NCBI GenBank assembly: GCA_019651435.1
Contig: BOYI01000002.1
Coordinates: 62,001-126,000, forward strand
Length of the DNA: 64,000 nt
DNA from: Pelagibacteraceae bacterium
Lineage (GTDB): Bacteria > Pseudomonadota > Alphaproteobacteria > HIMB59
Reading direction: 5' to 3'
Part shown: positions 19,770 to 33,904 of the stretch, piece by piece
Layout: each line of letters opens with the position of its first letter
How positions within the stretch are numbered: position 1 is the first letter of the stretch
Made by a program: the position numbers and the translations under genes
Notes under the pieces: model-generated
Databases searched by the model: none
What the model saw: the letters and a program-made list of their open reading frames with translations, nothing else
Told to the model about the DNA's origin: nothing

Positions 19770-20878
19770 AACATTTCAAAATCTCGCCAAAAAATCAAAA
19801 GTAATTGTGATCAAAGTAGGCTCCAACATCTTAGTGAATGAGAAATTTAAACTTCGCAAAAAATGGCTGAATTCCTTAGTGGATGATGTTGCAAAATTAC
19901 AAAAAAAAGGCTCAAAAATAATTATCGTCTCCTCTGGGGCGATTGCACTGGGAAGAGATGTTTTACAAAAGAAAAACTTACCAACCTTCATGAAAAACAA
20001 GCCGCAGCCTCTATTGGTCAAATTCAATTATCTCAAAATTGGCAGCGTGCCTTTGCTAGATCTAAAATTCAAAGCTCTCAAATTTTAATTACTGCAGAGG
20101 ACCTCAATGAAAGAAGAAAATATTTGAATATTCGAAACACAATCTATTCACTCTTGGATCTCGACGTTATTCCAATTATTAATGAAAATGACACAACTTC
20201 CACAGAGGAAATTCGATTTGGAGATAATGATAAACTTTCTGCGATGATCGCAAATGCTCTCTCCGCTGAACTTTTAATATTACTTTCTGATGTCAATGGA
20301 CTGTATACAAGTAACCCTAAAAATCCTCTAGTGCGAGGTTACTGACATCAGTTTCAGAGATTGATCAAAAAATTGAAAAGTATGTTGATCAAGATTTAAG
20401 TGAATTTGGCTCTGGGGGAATGCTTGCTAAAGTAAATGCTGCAAAGCTTTGTATGCAATCTGGATCGACCATGATTATCTCTAATGGATTAGTCAATAAC
20501 CCTATCGATCAAATCCACCCCGAGAAATCAACTTGGTTTCATCCAGCAAAGAATATTCTGACTAGCCGCCAACAATGGATTTGGAATAGACCTATTCAAA
20601 AGGCCATCATTCACATCGATGAAGGTGCGTCCAGGGCCTTAGGTAAAAATTCAAGCTTACTGGCCATTGGGGTAAAGAGCATCGAGGGACGGTTTTATCG
20701 TGGTGATACAGTTTCAATTCACTACAATAAAAAAGAAGTGGCGCGTGGCATGATTAATTATGATTTTAAGGAAATGGACCAAATTAAAGGAAAAAAATCC
20801 AATGAAATCAGTACTATTTTAGGTTTTGTGCGTGAAGATGAAATTATTCATAAAGATAACATGGTGGCCTCTCGATGA
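19762..20878 (+). CDS. proB: glutamate 5-kinase (two frameshifts)
   Basis: First step of proline synthesis: phosphorylates L-glutamate. Rejoined length is about 372 residues. The first frame holds VIKVGSNIL and IIIVSSGAIALGRDVL. A break near 19985 moves to HEKQAAASIGQIQLSQNW, ILITAEDLNERRKYLNI, PIINENDTTSTEEIRFGDND and LLSDVNGLYT. A second break near 20330 gives EFGSGGMLAKVNAAKL. A PUA domain closes the protein (ASRALGKNSSLLAIGV and RGMINYDF). All kinase motifs are conserved, so the breaks are probably sequence errors. It overlaps proA by four bases. Confidence 0.88.
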
Positions 20879-22129
20879 GTGATTACTTTGATCAAATTCT
20901 AAAACAAGCAAAGCAAGCTTCTTTAGATATGGCAAAATTAACAGCCAATGATCGCAGCAAGATTTTAATGAACATCTCTGGATTTTTAGTTGCTCGCAAG
21001 CAAGAAATCTTGCAAGCCAACCAACTCGATGTGGATAGAGCTAAACAAAATAATTTATCCGCGCCCATGGTCAATCGACTAATTCTAACAGATATGAAAA
21101 TAAATCAACTCGCTCAAGATGTAGAAAAAATTGCTCAAATGGCTGATCCTTTAAATCAAGAATTAGAAAAATGGTCGAACTCAACTAATGGACTTCAGTT
21201 CTCCAAAGTCTCCGTGCCGATTGGTGTCATTGGAATTATTTATGAGTCTCGTCCTAATGTCACAATTGATGCAGCAAGTTTATGTCTTCGCTCTGGTAAT
21301 GTTTCCATCTTACGTGGGGGTTTCTGAGTGTATTGAGACTAATAGAAAATTATATGAGTGCATTCAAGAAGCCTTAAAAGATTTGCAGCTAAACCCATAT
21401 CTTGTTTGTTTTGTTGAGCAGACAGATCGTGCTTATGTCCAAGAATTACTTCAGGCCGAAGGGAAAGTTGATGTAATTATTCCACGTGGAGGAAAATCTC
21501 TTATACAAACGATTACTGACAACTCCCGAGTCCCTACGATTAAACATTTAGAGGGTATTTGCCATACAATTTGGGATGAGGGGTATCCTAAAGAGCAAGC
21601 ACAATCGATCATTCATAATGCAAAACTTCGAAGACCAGAAATATGTGGCGCTACAGAAACATTGCTCATTCATTCTAGTCATTCAGCTGAGGATATCGCG
21701 TATGTCTTAGATGATCTTAAGTCGCAAGGTTGTGAGATAATTGGCTGCGAAAGGCTAGCTCAACTTTATTCCATTGATCGTCCAGCAGAAGAGGAAGACT
21801 GGTCGACGGAGTATCTTGATAAAAAAATATCTGTAAAAATTGTTGATAATATTGAAGAGTCAGTCGATCACGTCAATCAATATGCTAGCGGTCATACTGA
21901 AAGCTGTTTAACAAATAACAACCAGTCCATTCAATACTTTTTTCAAAACTGCAAAAGTGCCATTCTTATGCATAATGCTTCCACTCAATTTGCTGATGGA
22001 GGAGAATTTGGCTTTGGAGCGGAGATAGGGATCTCAACAGATAAGCTTCATGTTCGTGGACCTGTGGGAGCAAAACATCTCACTACTTTTAAATACCAAG
22101 TAACAGGCGATCATACGACTAGGTCCTAA
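20875..22129 (+). CDS. proA: gamma-glutamyl phosphate reductase (one frameshift)
   Basis: Second step of proline synthesis, reducing gamma-glutamyl phosphate to glutamate semialdehyde with NADPH. The first frame runs MSDYFDQILKQAKQ to PIGVIGIIYESRPNVT and SLCLRSGNVSILRGG. An extra T near 21321 breaks it, since removing it restores RGGSECIETN. The second frame contains IIPRGGKSL, the catalytic cysteine in HLEGICHTIWDE, AKLRRPEICGATETLL and FGFGAEIGIST. Rejoined length is about 417 residues, normal. The stop overlaps the ATG of the next small ORF. Confidence 0.9.
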
Positions 22130-22538
22130 TGGAATTTACTCAAAAAGCTCTCGAATTAGAAAAACATCGAGCCTATTTAAACGAAATTTCTAAAGAAGAA
22201 ATCACCCATTTAATTAAATCTGTCATATATCATTTAGAGCAGAAAAAAATTTTCCAAGAAGAGGAATTAAAAAGATAAATTTATCTGTTCTCACTAACGA
22301 ACCTTTTAATAATCTTTACTTTAAGTACAATAAAGAGCGTCTTCCACTTGCTGGATCTGTCTACTTACAAGAGAGTGATAATTTAACCTTTATTGTTTCT
22401 CTTTGTCATCATTTTAAAATGAGAAACCCTCTTATTATCCGAGGTTCAAATTCTCAACAATCAAAAATGCTTGAGATCTTTCTTCAAACCTTAAGTGAAA
22501 ATCAAATGAAGAGTGACTTCATCAACATAATTCAATGA
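22129..22538 (+). CDS. unrecognised gene between proA and nadD, probably frameshifted
   Basis: I do not recognise this gene. An ATG overlapping the proA stop opens a 49-codon frame (MEFTQKALELEKHRAYLNEI, ending EEELKR). A second frame without ATG begins around the same end and runs NLSVLTNEPFNNLYFKYNKE to FINIIQ, stopping at 22538 in an overlap with the nadD ATG. The two frames could be one protein of about 136 residues broken at the seven-A run near 22243-22249; the total of 410 bases fits one lost base. No membrane segment or known motif is visible, and the first part is charged and helical. Coupling at both ends argues that it is real and expressed. Confidence 0.5.
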
Positions 22539-23091
22539 AAAGGACTGTTGGTATTTATGGAGGATTTTTAATCCTTTTCATTTAGGGCACCTTCATGTTA
22601 TTCAATCTTCCCTTGAACACCTTCAACTCCAAAAACTAATTACCCTTCCAACTTTTCATAATCCTTTAAAAGAAAATATCAACTCCCTAAATCCATATGA
22701 TCAAATTAAGCAGCTAAGATCAGAGATAACCCTACCAAAGGTGAAAATTTCAGATTTTGAATTTCGCCATCAAACAAAATGTACAGCTGAGGTATTACAG
22801 AAAATTCAGTCTCGATGCTCTTTGAACCAATTCTATTTAATTGTGGGATTAGACCAATTAGGACAATTTCACCGTTGGTCGGAATATCAATGGATAATCC
22901 AAAATATTAGTATTTGCGTTATTTATAGACCGAGATATGATAATTATATTGAAAATACACCCATTCATAAGGAATTTCCCCACTTATTCATGTCTGATTT
23001 AACTAAATTTATCAACCATTCTACGCCTTGTTTTCATATTCTTAACCTTCCAGGGGTAGATTTATCATCAAGTGAGTTACGAAATTCCTAA
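22535..23091 (+). CDS. nadD: nicotinate-nucleotide adenylyltransferase (one frameshift)
   Basis: Makes NaAD from nicotinate mononucleotide and ATP in NAD synthesis. It starts MKRTVGIYGG, and the substrate loop GGFFNPFHLGHLHVIQ is recovered only if a sixth T is added to the run at 22565-22569. The rest reads LPTFHNPLKENINSL, QFYLIVGLDQLGQFHRWSEY and ends with the SSSELRNS motif (usual ISSTxIR). About 186 residues. It overlaps rsfS by 20 bases and the upstream unknown ORF by four. Confidence 0.87.
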
Positions 23092-23440
23092 TCAACACAA
23101 AGACCCTGCTGTTCAAGCTATAGTTGATAGTCTTGAAGATAATAAAGCTGAAAAAGTCACCGTTATTCCTTTAAAAGGAAAAGCGGAATTTGCTGAGTTC
23201 ATGGTTGTGGCTTCAGGTCGATCCAACAAGCATGTGGACTCCGTCTCGGAGAAAGTTTACCGAGATTTAAAATCTCAAAAACATTTTGTGCATAAACCTG
23301 AAGGAAAACCTCTTTGCGACTGGACGGTTATTGATGCGGGACATGTTTTAGTACATATTTTTAGAAATGAAGTTCGAGAAGTTTACGATTTGGAAAAGCT
23401 TTGGTCTGAGGACTTTACTAATATCAATACGGCCTCTTAA
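23072..23440 (+). CDS. rsfS: ribosomal silencing factor RsfS
   Basis: Binds L14 and blocks 50S-30S joining when nutrients are limiting; 122 residues. Family motifs: FAEFMVVASGRSNKHV, LCDWTVIDAGHVLVHIF and YDLEKLW. It directly follows nadD as in most proteobacteria. The rlmH gene often found next is absent; ctpA follows after ten bases. Confidence 0.95.
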   Translation: MSYEIPNQHKDPAVQAIVDSLEDNKAEKVTVIPLKGKAEFAEFMVVASGRSNKHVDSVSEKVYRDLKSQKHFVHKPEGKPLCDWTVIDAGHVLVHIFRNEVREVYDLEKLWSEDFTNINTAS

Positions 23441-23450
23441 ATTTTAATCG

Positions 23451-24674
23451 ATGCTTAAATATATTTTAATTTTTCTTTTTGTCTTTCATGCTCCTTCAAG
23501 TTTTGCTGATACTAAAGAAACGTATCGACAGCTCAGCATTTTTAATGAAGTTTACAATAGAGTCAAAGATCAATATGTCGAAGAACTCACTGATAAAGAG
23601 TTAGTAGAAAAAGCACTTAATGGAATGCTTCAAGCTCTTGATCCTCATTCCAGTTACATGAATGAAGAAGTTTATAAAGAAATGCAAATGGATACCTCAG
23701 GTACCTTTGGTGGACTTGGAATTGAAATTACCACAGACAAAGGTTTCATTAAAATTATCTCCCCTATTGATGAACCCTGCAGATAAAGCAGGTATTCAAG
23801 CAGGAGATTATATCACCCACTTAAATGGTGAATCTGTTGTTGATATGAACTTAAAGGAAGCTATTGATATTATGCGAGGTGAGGTGGGAACCCCTATTAC
23901 CATCACCATCATTCGAGGTGCGGAAGAACCTTTCGATGTAGAGCTTGTAAGAGACACTATTAAAATGGCATCGGTAAAGCACCGTGTTTTAAATAATGTG
24001 GGCGTTCTTAGAGTCAGTACATTTAACGAGCAAACAACTTCAGGCCTAAAAGACAGTATTAAAGAGTTAGAGGAAAGTGAAAATCCTCCTATTGGTTATG
24101 TACTTGATCTTCGAAATAATCCTGGAGGTTTATTAACAGAGTCTGTATCAGTTTCTGATCTTTTCTTAGAACAAGGTGAGATCGTGTCTATTCGAGGAAG
24201 AGAAAAAAAGGACGTCCAAGTGTTTTCTGCAAAAAAAGGTGATTTAATTAACAAAAAACCTTTAGTAATACTGATAAATGAGGGTTCTGCATCCGCATCT
24301 GAAATTGTGGCAGGCGCACTCCAAGATCATGATCGAGCTGTAATCATGGGAATGAAATCCTTTGGCAAAGGATCTGTGCAAACAATCGTTCCAATTGATA
24401 GTGGGGCAATACGATTAACTATAGCGAAATACTACACTCCAAGTGGAGACTCTATTCAAGCTGTTGGTATTGAACCGACGTGGTGGTTCCACGAGCAGAA
24501 TTAAATATCATCGATAATTATTTCACTTTTCGAGAATCCGACTATAAAGACGCTCTGGATAATGAGACCACTAATGGAGATGAAGAAGAGGCTACTTCGA
24601 CTGATATTTTAGAACAAGATTATCAGCTCTCTCGTGCCGTAGATGCTGTAAAGACTATCGCTGTTCTTAATTAA
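23451..24674 (+). CDS. ctpA: carboxyl-terminal S41 protease CtpA (two frameshifts)
   Basis: Periplasmic serine protease cleaving the C-termini of envelope proteins. Signal peptide about 1-19 (ends SSFA). The first frame gives the N-terminal helix region and MDTSGTFGGLGIEITTDKG. After a break near 23775 come the PDZ core AGIQAGDYITHLNGESV and the catalytic dyad: Ser in NEGSASASEIVAGAL and Lys in MKSFGKGSVQT. A second break near 24480 leads to VVPRAELN and the C-terminal tail. The two shifts compensate (1224 bases, 407 residues). The stop overlaps the rppH ATG. Confidence 0.9.
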
Positions 24675-25147
24675 TGAAATCTAATCCCAAAGACTACCGC
24701 CCTAATGTGGGGATGATGATCATCAATCAAAAAAAAGAAATCTTTGTTGGAAAAAGAATAGACCATCCCTCTAATTTTTGGCAAATGCCTCAAGGAGGGA
24801 TTGATGCTCAAGAAATTCCTTCTATCGCAGCCTTAAGAGAAATGGATGAAGAGGTCGGAATTAAAAAAAATAAGGTTGACCTTCTTACTGAAAGCAAAGA
24901 CTGGTATTACTATTCTATTCCTTCAGATCTTGCAAAAACTTTATGGAAAGGGAAATATAAAGGCCAGCGTCAAAAGTGGTTTTTATATAAATTTAAGGGA
25001 ACAGAAAAGGATATTAATATTCATACTGAGCATCCGGAGTTTTCAGATTATAAATGGGTTACAAAAGATTTCTTAGTACCCAATATTGTTCCTTTTAAAA
25101 AGAAAATTTACGAAAAACTTTTATTAGAATTTAAAGACTATTTATAA
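24674..25147 (+). CDS. rppH: RNA pyrophosphohydrolase RppH (Nudix)
   Basis: Removes pyrophosphate from 5'-triphosphate RNA to start decay. 157 residues with the Nudix box GGIDAQEIPSIAALREMDEEVGI-type pattern (G-x5-E-x7-REMxEExGI), preceded by FWQMPQ as in RppH. GQRQKWFLYKF and HPEFSDYKWV are also characteristic. It is the last gene of the obgE-to-rppH run, and its 3' end overlaps atpC convergently by ten bases. Confidence 0.95.
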   Translation: MKSNPKDYRPNVGMMIINQKKEIFVGKRIDHPSNFWQMPQGGIDAQEIPSIAALREMDEEVGIKKNKVDLLTESKDWYYYSIPSDLAKTLWKGKYKGQRQKWFLYKFKGTEKDINIHTEHPEFSDYKWVTKDFLVPNIVPFKKKIYEKLLLEFKDYL

Positions 25148-25503
25148 GAGGGAGAATTAATGACTTGCTCAAAGGTGCCTTGAGCTGTTTCATTACCATC
25201 TAATTCTTGATAAGTTTTAGTCTGTTGATAGTTCGAGCTATTAACTTCACCTAAAGACTCAATTTGATCCACAAGAACTTCACAAGTCTTGTCTTTCAAC
25301 ATGACCAAACCGCCAGATACAAAAAAACTTTCCTGTAGCTGATTATTGGCCATTATCGCCATTTGTCCAGGTCGTAACGAGCTGATAAAGGGCGAGTGAT
25401 TTTCCATTGCTGCAAAATCACCCTCCGCTCCTGGCAAAACTGCCATTTCAACTTCTTTTTCAAAAATAACTTTTTGGGGAGAAACGACCTTTAAGTTAAT
25501 CAT
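25138..25503 (-). CDS. atpC: ATP synthase F1 epsilon subunit
   Basis: Central-stalk subunit that inhibits and couples F1. 121 residues, with the N-terminal beta-sandwich LKVVSPQKVIFEKEVEMAVLPG and GDFAAMENHSPFISSLRPG. The C-terminal helical hairpin typical of longer epsilon subunits appears poorly conserved or short. Last gene of atpHAGDC; its end overlaps rppH. Confidence 0.95.
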   Translation of the reverse strand: MINLKVVSPQKVIFEKEVEMAVLPGAEGDFAAMENHSPFISSLRPGQMAIMANNQLQESFFVSGGLVMLKDKTCEVLVDQIESLGEVNSSNYQQTKTYQELDGNETAQGTFEQVINSPSYK

Positions 25504-25505
25504 TC

Positions 25506-29903
<4,398 letters not shown>

Positions 29904-29967
29904 TTTATTAATTAATCCGGTTTTTTTATCACATCATGCTAGTGAATAAGATCATACAAATGACGCA

Positions 29968-32040
29968 TCAAGCAATTGATAGGGGATCAATATCAATATG
30001 TAAAAAACGTTTATTTTTCGGGCTTAATTGAGACAAAAGCTTAGAGATTTTGGTACTTAATTGGGGATAGGATGTTTCTTTAAAGTAAAAATTCTCTTGA
30101 TAGTGGTTTTTTTTATAAGGAATCAAGGAAGGCGTAGGTCCTAGAACTCCTAATTGGAGTTTTTTGGAGGCTTCCAAGACTTCTAAACAGATCGAGCGCA
30201 ACTCCGGGTAATTTGGGTGAACTAATTGTAATTGGGCAATTTTAGCATAAGGAGGAAGATGACTTTGTTTTCTTCGCGCTAACTCATTTTTAATAAAATT
30301 CTCTCTATTTTGATCTTTGATGCTTAGAAAGATTGGATGCTGAGGACTATAGGTTTGAATAAGCACCTTCCCCCTCTCCCCCTCACGACCAGATCGGCCA
30401 GCGACCTGTTGCAGTAATTGATAAGTTTTTTCCATCGCCCTGAAATCAGGACTGAACAAACTTGAGTCCCCATCAATAATATTGACTAACTTCAGATTAG
30501 GAAAATGAAAGGACTTACCGATAATTTGTGAGCCTATAAGCAGATTGGTTTCTTGTTCGAAAATTTTTTCCATCATAAGTTTTTTATTTTTTTTTGAGCT
30601 AAGTGTATCGCTAGAGAAAACCTGACTTTGATATCCTGGAAACAATCGCATCACTTCTTCTTGAAGTCTTTCCAGTCCGATGCCTAAAGAAACAAATTTA
30701 TCAGAGGAGCACATTTTACAAATTTGTTGAGGATCATAAAAACTGGAACAGTGATGACAAATCAGTCGATCAATTTTTTTATGATAAACTAAATTCACAG
30801 CACAGTGTTGACATTGGATTGCTGTATGACAACTCACGCAAATTTTTGTAGGAGCATATCCTCGACGATTTAAAAAAAACAAAACTTGCCCTTTGCTTTT
30901 TAGGACCGACATTGTCTCGTCATAAATTTCTTTAGAAATCCAACTTTTTGAACTGGGTCTATGGATGTTCATATCAATAATTGAAATTTCAGGTAATGCT
31001 GTTTGATGAAACTGCTGGGTTAAATGATGAGAGGTGATTTTTTGATTTTCAGAATTATACAAACTCTCAAGTGAGGGGGATGCACTCACCAAGGCGCAGA
31101 TACTTTGAGAGCATTTGGCTTTATAAATCGCCATATCTCGAGCATGGTATCGAGGTCCCTCTTCTTGTTTATAAGAAGAGTCGTGTTCTTCATCGCAAAT
31201 CAACATTTGTAAGTTTTCAAAGGGCAAGAGGACAGCTGATCGGGCACCAACGATGACGCAAGGTTCACCTTTTAATAGAGATTGTAAAATTCTACTCTTT
31301 TGGGATCGCGTTTGTTTGGAATGCCATACAAAAGGCTCGCATCCAAAATAACTTTTAAACCGTTTTGTCCATTCCTCAGTAAGCGCTATTTCAGGTAATA
31401 ACACAAGGGATTGTCCACCTTGAACTAAAGTTTCTTCAATCAATTTTAAATATAATTCTGTTTTTCCAGAACCTGTTACACCATCAATCAAATGAGCTTT
31501 AAAACCTTGTTTTTTATGTTGCCATACATCATGAAAAATTTTTTGCTGTTCTTGATTTAATTTGATTTCTTTTTTCATTTGATGAAAAAGAAAATTTTTT
31601 GAAGTCAAAAATATTTCTTTTGAGTCGATGAGCTCTTTGAATTGTTTAGGTTTTAATTCGAAGATATTGATTAAGTCTTTTTGAGACGAAAAAGTTTTTC
31701 CTTTGTAGCTAAAAAAATTTTTTAGTCGCGTATCTGGATATTGTTGAATAGCCATTTTAAAAACCATCCCTAAATCAATAAAGTAGTGACTCGAGAGATA
31801 TTGATAAAAATTTAAATTTTCTTGATTAATAGAGTGAGCATACGTCTTTTGAATTTTTAGAATTTTCTTTACATCAAAAGTAATATCCTCAACTTTAGTC
31901 TCAGATAAAATAACTCCTGTGGCACTTTTTTTTCTCAAGGGAATTTGAACAATCGATCCGAGAACAATTTGTTCATCTGATTGATAAGTTAAACCCTCAT
32001 TAATCTGACTGAAAGGGATAACTTCATAATAATAAGGCAT
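29968..32040 (-). CDS. priA: primosomal protein N' (replication restart helicase PriA)
   Basis: Restarts stalled forks; 690 residues. Walker A GVTGSGKTELYL, Walker B ICDEEHDSSYKQEEGPRYHARD, FFLNRRGYAPT, and eight zinc cysteines in paired CxxC units (CVSC, CQHC, CHHC, CKMC) between about residues 420 and 475, then LGIGLERLQEEV and QVAGRSGREGERGKV. All zinc ligands are retained, in contrast to DnaX and RecR in this window. It lies upstream of atpH on the same strand and diverges from xerC. Confidence 0.97.
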   Translation of the reverse strand: MPYYYEVIPFSQINEGLTYQSDEQIVLGSIVQIPLRKKSATGVILSETKVEDITFDVKKILKIQKTYAHSINQENLNFYQYLSSHYFIDLGMVFKMAIQQYPDTRLKNFFSYKGKTFSSQKDLINIFELKPKQFKELIDSKEIFLTSKNFLFHQMKKEIKLNQEQQKIFHDVWQHKKQGFKAHLIDGVTGSGKTELYLKLIEETLVQGGQSLVLLPEIALTEEWTKRFKSYFGCEPFVWHSKQTRSQKSRILQSLLKGEPCVIVGARSAVLLPFENLQMLICDEEHDSSYKQEEGPRYHARDMAIYKAKCSQSICALVSASPSLESLYNSENQKITSHHLTQQFHQTALPEISIIDMNIHRPSSKSWISKEIYDETMSVLKSKGQVLFFLNRRGYAPTKICVSCHTAIQCQHCAVNLVYHKKIDRLICHHCSSFYDPQQICKMCSSDKFVSLGIGLERLQEEVMRLFPGYQSQVFSSDTLSSKKNKKLMMEKIFEQETNLLIGSQIIGKSFHFPNLKLVNIIDGDSSLFSPDFRAMEKTYQLLQQVAGRSGREGERGKVLIQTYSPQHPIFLSIKDQNRENFIKNELARRKQSHLPPYAKIAQLQLVHPNYPELRSICLEVLEASKKLQLGVLGPTPSLIPYKKNHYQENFYFKETSYPQLSTKISKLLSQLSPKNKRFLHIDIDPLSIA

Positions 32041-32076
32041 TTTTTTATATTCGATTCTTACTTATAATATAATGAA

Positions 32077-33057
32077 ATGAATTTTACAGAACTCCTAGAA
32101 CATTCAAATGTTGATAAGTCTGTCATCGATGATTTTGAAAGTTGGTTATTTCACCTCAAAGATATCAAAGGCTACTCTGATAATACCTATCATTCTTACT
32201 GTTATGATATTTGTGATTTTTTAATCTTCTATCAGTTCTACCATCAAGAACCTTTATCTCACGGAATTCTGCAAAACTTGAACCTTCAAACATTTCGAGC
32301 TTGGGTGGCTGATATGGCTGCCCCTCGAGAATATAATAATGTCTACAAAAAACCCCTATCCGCAAGATCCCGTCGTAGATCAATAAGCTCTTTAAAAAGT
32401 TTTTTAAAGTTCTCCTCTTCCAAAATTGAAGGTTACAAATTTGGTTATAGTGAAATACAACTTTTAAAAAACCCTAAAATTCCAAAGTCTTTGCCGAAGC
32501 CTATCTCTGAGGAGCAAATAGATCAACTCATGGAGCAACTAGTCAAAATATCGAAAAAAAGCTGGGTACAAAAAAGAAATTTGGCCCTTCTCTATTTGCT
32601 TTATGGTTGTGGATTGCGAATAGCTGAAGCCTTATCTATTACAAAAAATCATTTAACTGAAAAAGAATCGATTACAGTGATGGGTAAAGGGAATAAAGAA
32701 AGAATGATACCTATGTTAGATATTGTTTATCAATCAGTCGAAAATTATTTACAAGAACTGCCACACGAATTGAAACCTAATGAGCCTATCTTCGTTGGAG
32801 ACCGAGGCGCTCCCTTAAAGGCATCGGCTTTTCAAAGGGATTTAAAACAGGCTCGAATTAATTTAGGGCTTCCTAATACAACAACACCTCACGCACTTCG
32901 ACATAGTTTTGCAACTCATCTTCTTAAAAATGGTGGTGATTTACGAGTAATCCAGGAACTCTTAGGACATAGTTCTTTATCCACGACTCAAATTTATACA
33001 GAAGTCGATGATGTTAGTTTAGAGAAAACTTACCGAGAAAAAAATCCCAGTAAGTAA
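32077..33057 (+). CDS. xerC: tyrosine recombinase XerC
   Basis: Chromosome-dimer resolvase acting at dif, 326 residues. The catalytic set is visible: Arg in LYGCGLRIAEAL, Lys in VMGKGNKERMIP, HxxR in HALRHSFATHLL, His in LGHSSLSTTQ and Tyr in IYTEV. The N-terminal SAM-like domain has WLFHLKDIKGYSDNTY. Location opposite priA is usual for xerC in alphaproteobacteria; XerD is not excluded. It converges with the cysQ-like gene, one base apart. Confidence 0.92.
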   Translation: MNFTELLEHSNVDKSVIDDFESWLFHLKDIKGYSDNTYHSYCYDICDFLIFYQFYHQEPLSHGILQNLNLQTFRAWVADMAAPREYNNVYKKPLSARSRRRSISSLKSFLKFSSSKIEGYKFGYSEIQLLKNPKIPKSLPKPISEEQIDQLMEQLVKISKKSWVQKRNLALLYLLYGCGLRIAEALSITKNHLTEKESITVMGKGNKERMIPMLDIVYQSVENYLQELPHELKPNEPIFVGDRGAPLKASAFQRDLKQARINLGLPNTTTPHALRHSFATHLLKNGGDLRVIQELLGHSSLSTTQIYTEVDDVSLEKTYREKNPSK

Positions 33058-33058
33058 T

Positions 33059-33820
33059 TTACTTATTTCCTTTAACGATAAAATGGGGATTTAAAATATT
33101 ATCTTTTTGATAAATCAGTCTGTCACCATTAGTATCTAGTACCGACCCTCCTGCACCTTCAACAACTGCTTGAGCGGCAGCGGTATCCCATTCTGAAGTA
33201 GGAGCAAAACGAGGATAAACATCAGCCCTTCCTTCTGCAACCATACAAAGTTTTATAGAACTCCCTGACTGTAGTAATTCATATTGAGGAAATTGAGAGA
33301 TATATTTTTTTGTCTCTTCATTTAAATGGCTTCGGCTAGCAACTATTCGTATAGGATCAGAAATTGATGAAGTTTGTATTTGCTCTAAGATTGAGTTTTG
33401 TATTTTATAAGAATTTTTATTGCCGCCTCCAACATAAAGAGTTTTCCTAGAAGGAGAATAAACATAACCCTCTAAAGGATATCGATTTTCAATTAAAGCT
33501 ATATTGATGGTAAATTCACCATTCTTATTTATAAATTCCTTGGTCCCATCCAGAGGATCAACTAACCAATATTTGGGTGCTTTTGTATAAATATCATCTG
33601 ACTCCTCAGATATAATCGGGTATCCTGAAGATTTTAGACATTCACAAATAATCTGATGAGAAGCAATATCAGCTTTAGTTAGTGGGCTATTATCTTCTTT
33701 AATTTGTATATCGATATTAAAATCTTCATAAATTTCCATAATTTTTTGACCACAATGCTCTAAACAAGGGATGATTTGATCAACTAACTCAAAATGTCGT
33801 AATTTGTTATAAATTTCCAT
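33059..33820 (-). CDS. cysQ: 3'(2'),5'-bisphosphate nucleotidase, CysQ family
   Basis: Removes the 3'-phosphate from PAP, the by-product of PAPS use. 253 residues of the inositol-monophosphatase superfamily: LTKADIASHQIICECL, EESDDI, the metal motif WLVDPLDGTKEFI, GSSIKLCMVAEGRADVYPR and SEWDTAAAQAVVEGAGG. It lies next to cysD and cysNC, on the opposite strand, which supports a role in sulfate activation. Confidence 0.92.
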   Translation of the reverse strand: MEIYNKLRHFELVDQIIPCLEHCGQKIMEIYEDFNIDIQIKEDNSPLTKADIASHQIICECLKSSGYPIISEESDDIYTKAPKYWLVDPLDGTKEFINKNGEFTINIALIENRYPLEGYVYSPSRKTLYVGGGNKNSYKIQNSILEQIQTSSISDPIRIVASRSHLNEETKKYISQFPQYELLQSGSSIKLCMVAEGRADVYPRFAPTSEWDTAAAQAVVEGAGGSVLDTNGDRLIYQKDNILNPHFIVKGNK

Positions 33821-33904
33821 TTTTGACTAAATTAATAATTTTTCTGTATACATTTGAATAAATTTTAGTAAATTTGCGCAAATACGTCATAAAGCTTTAT
33901 TACT

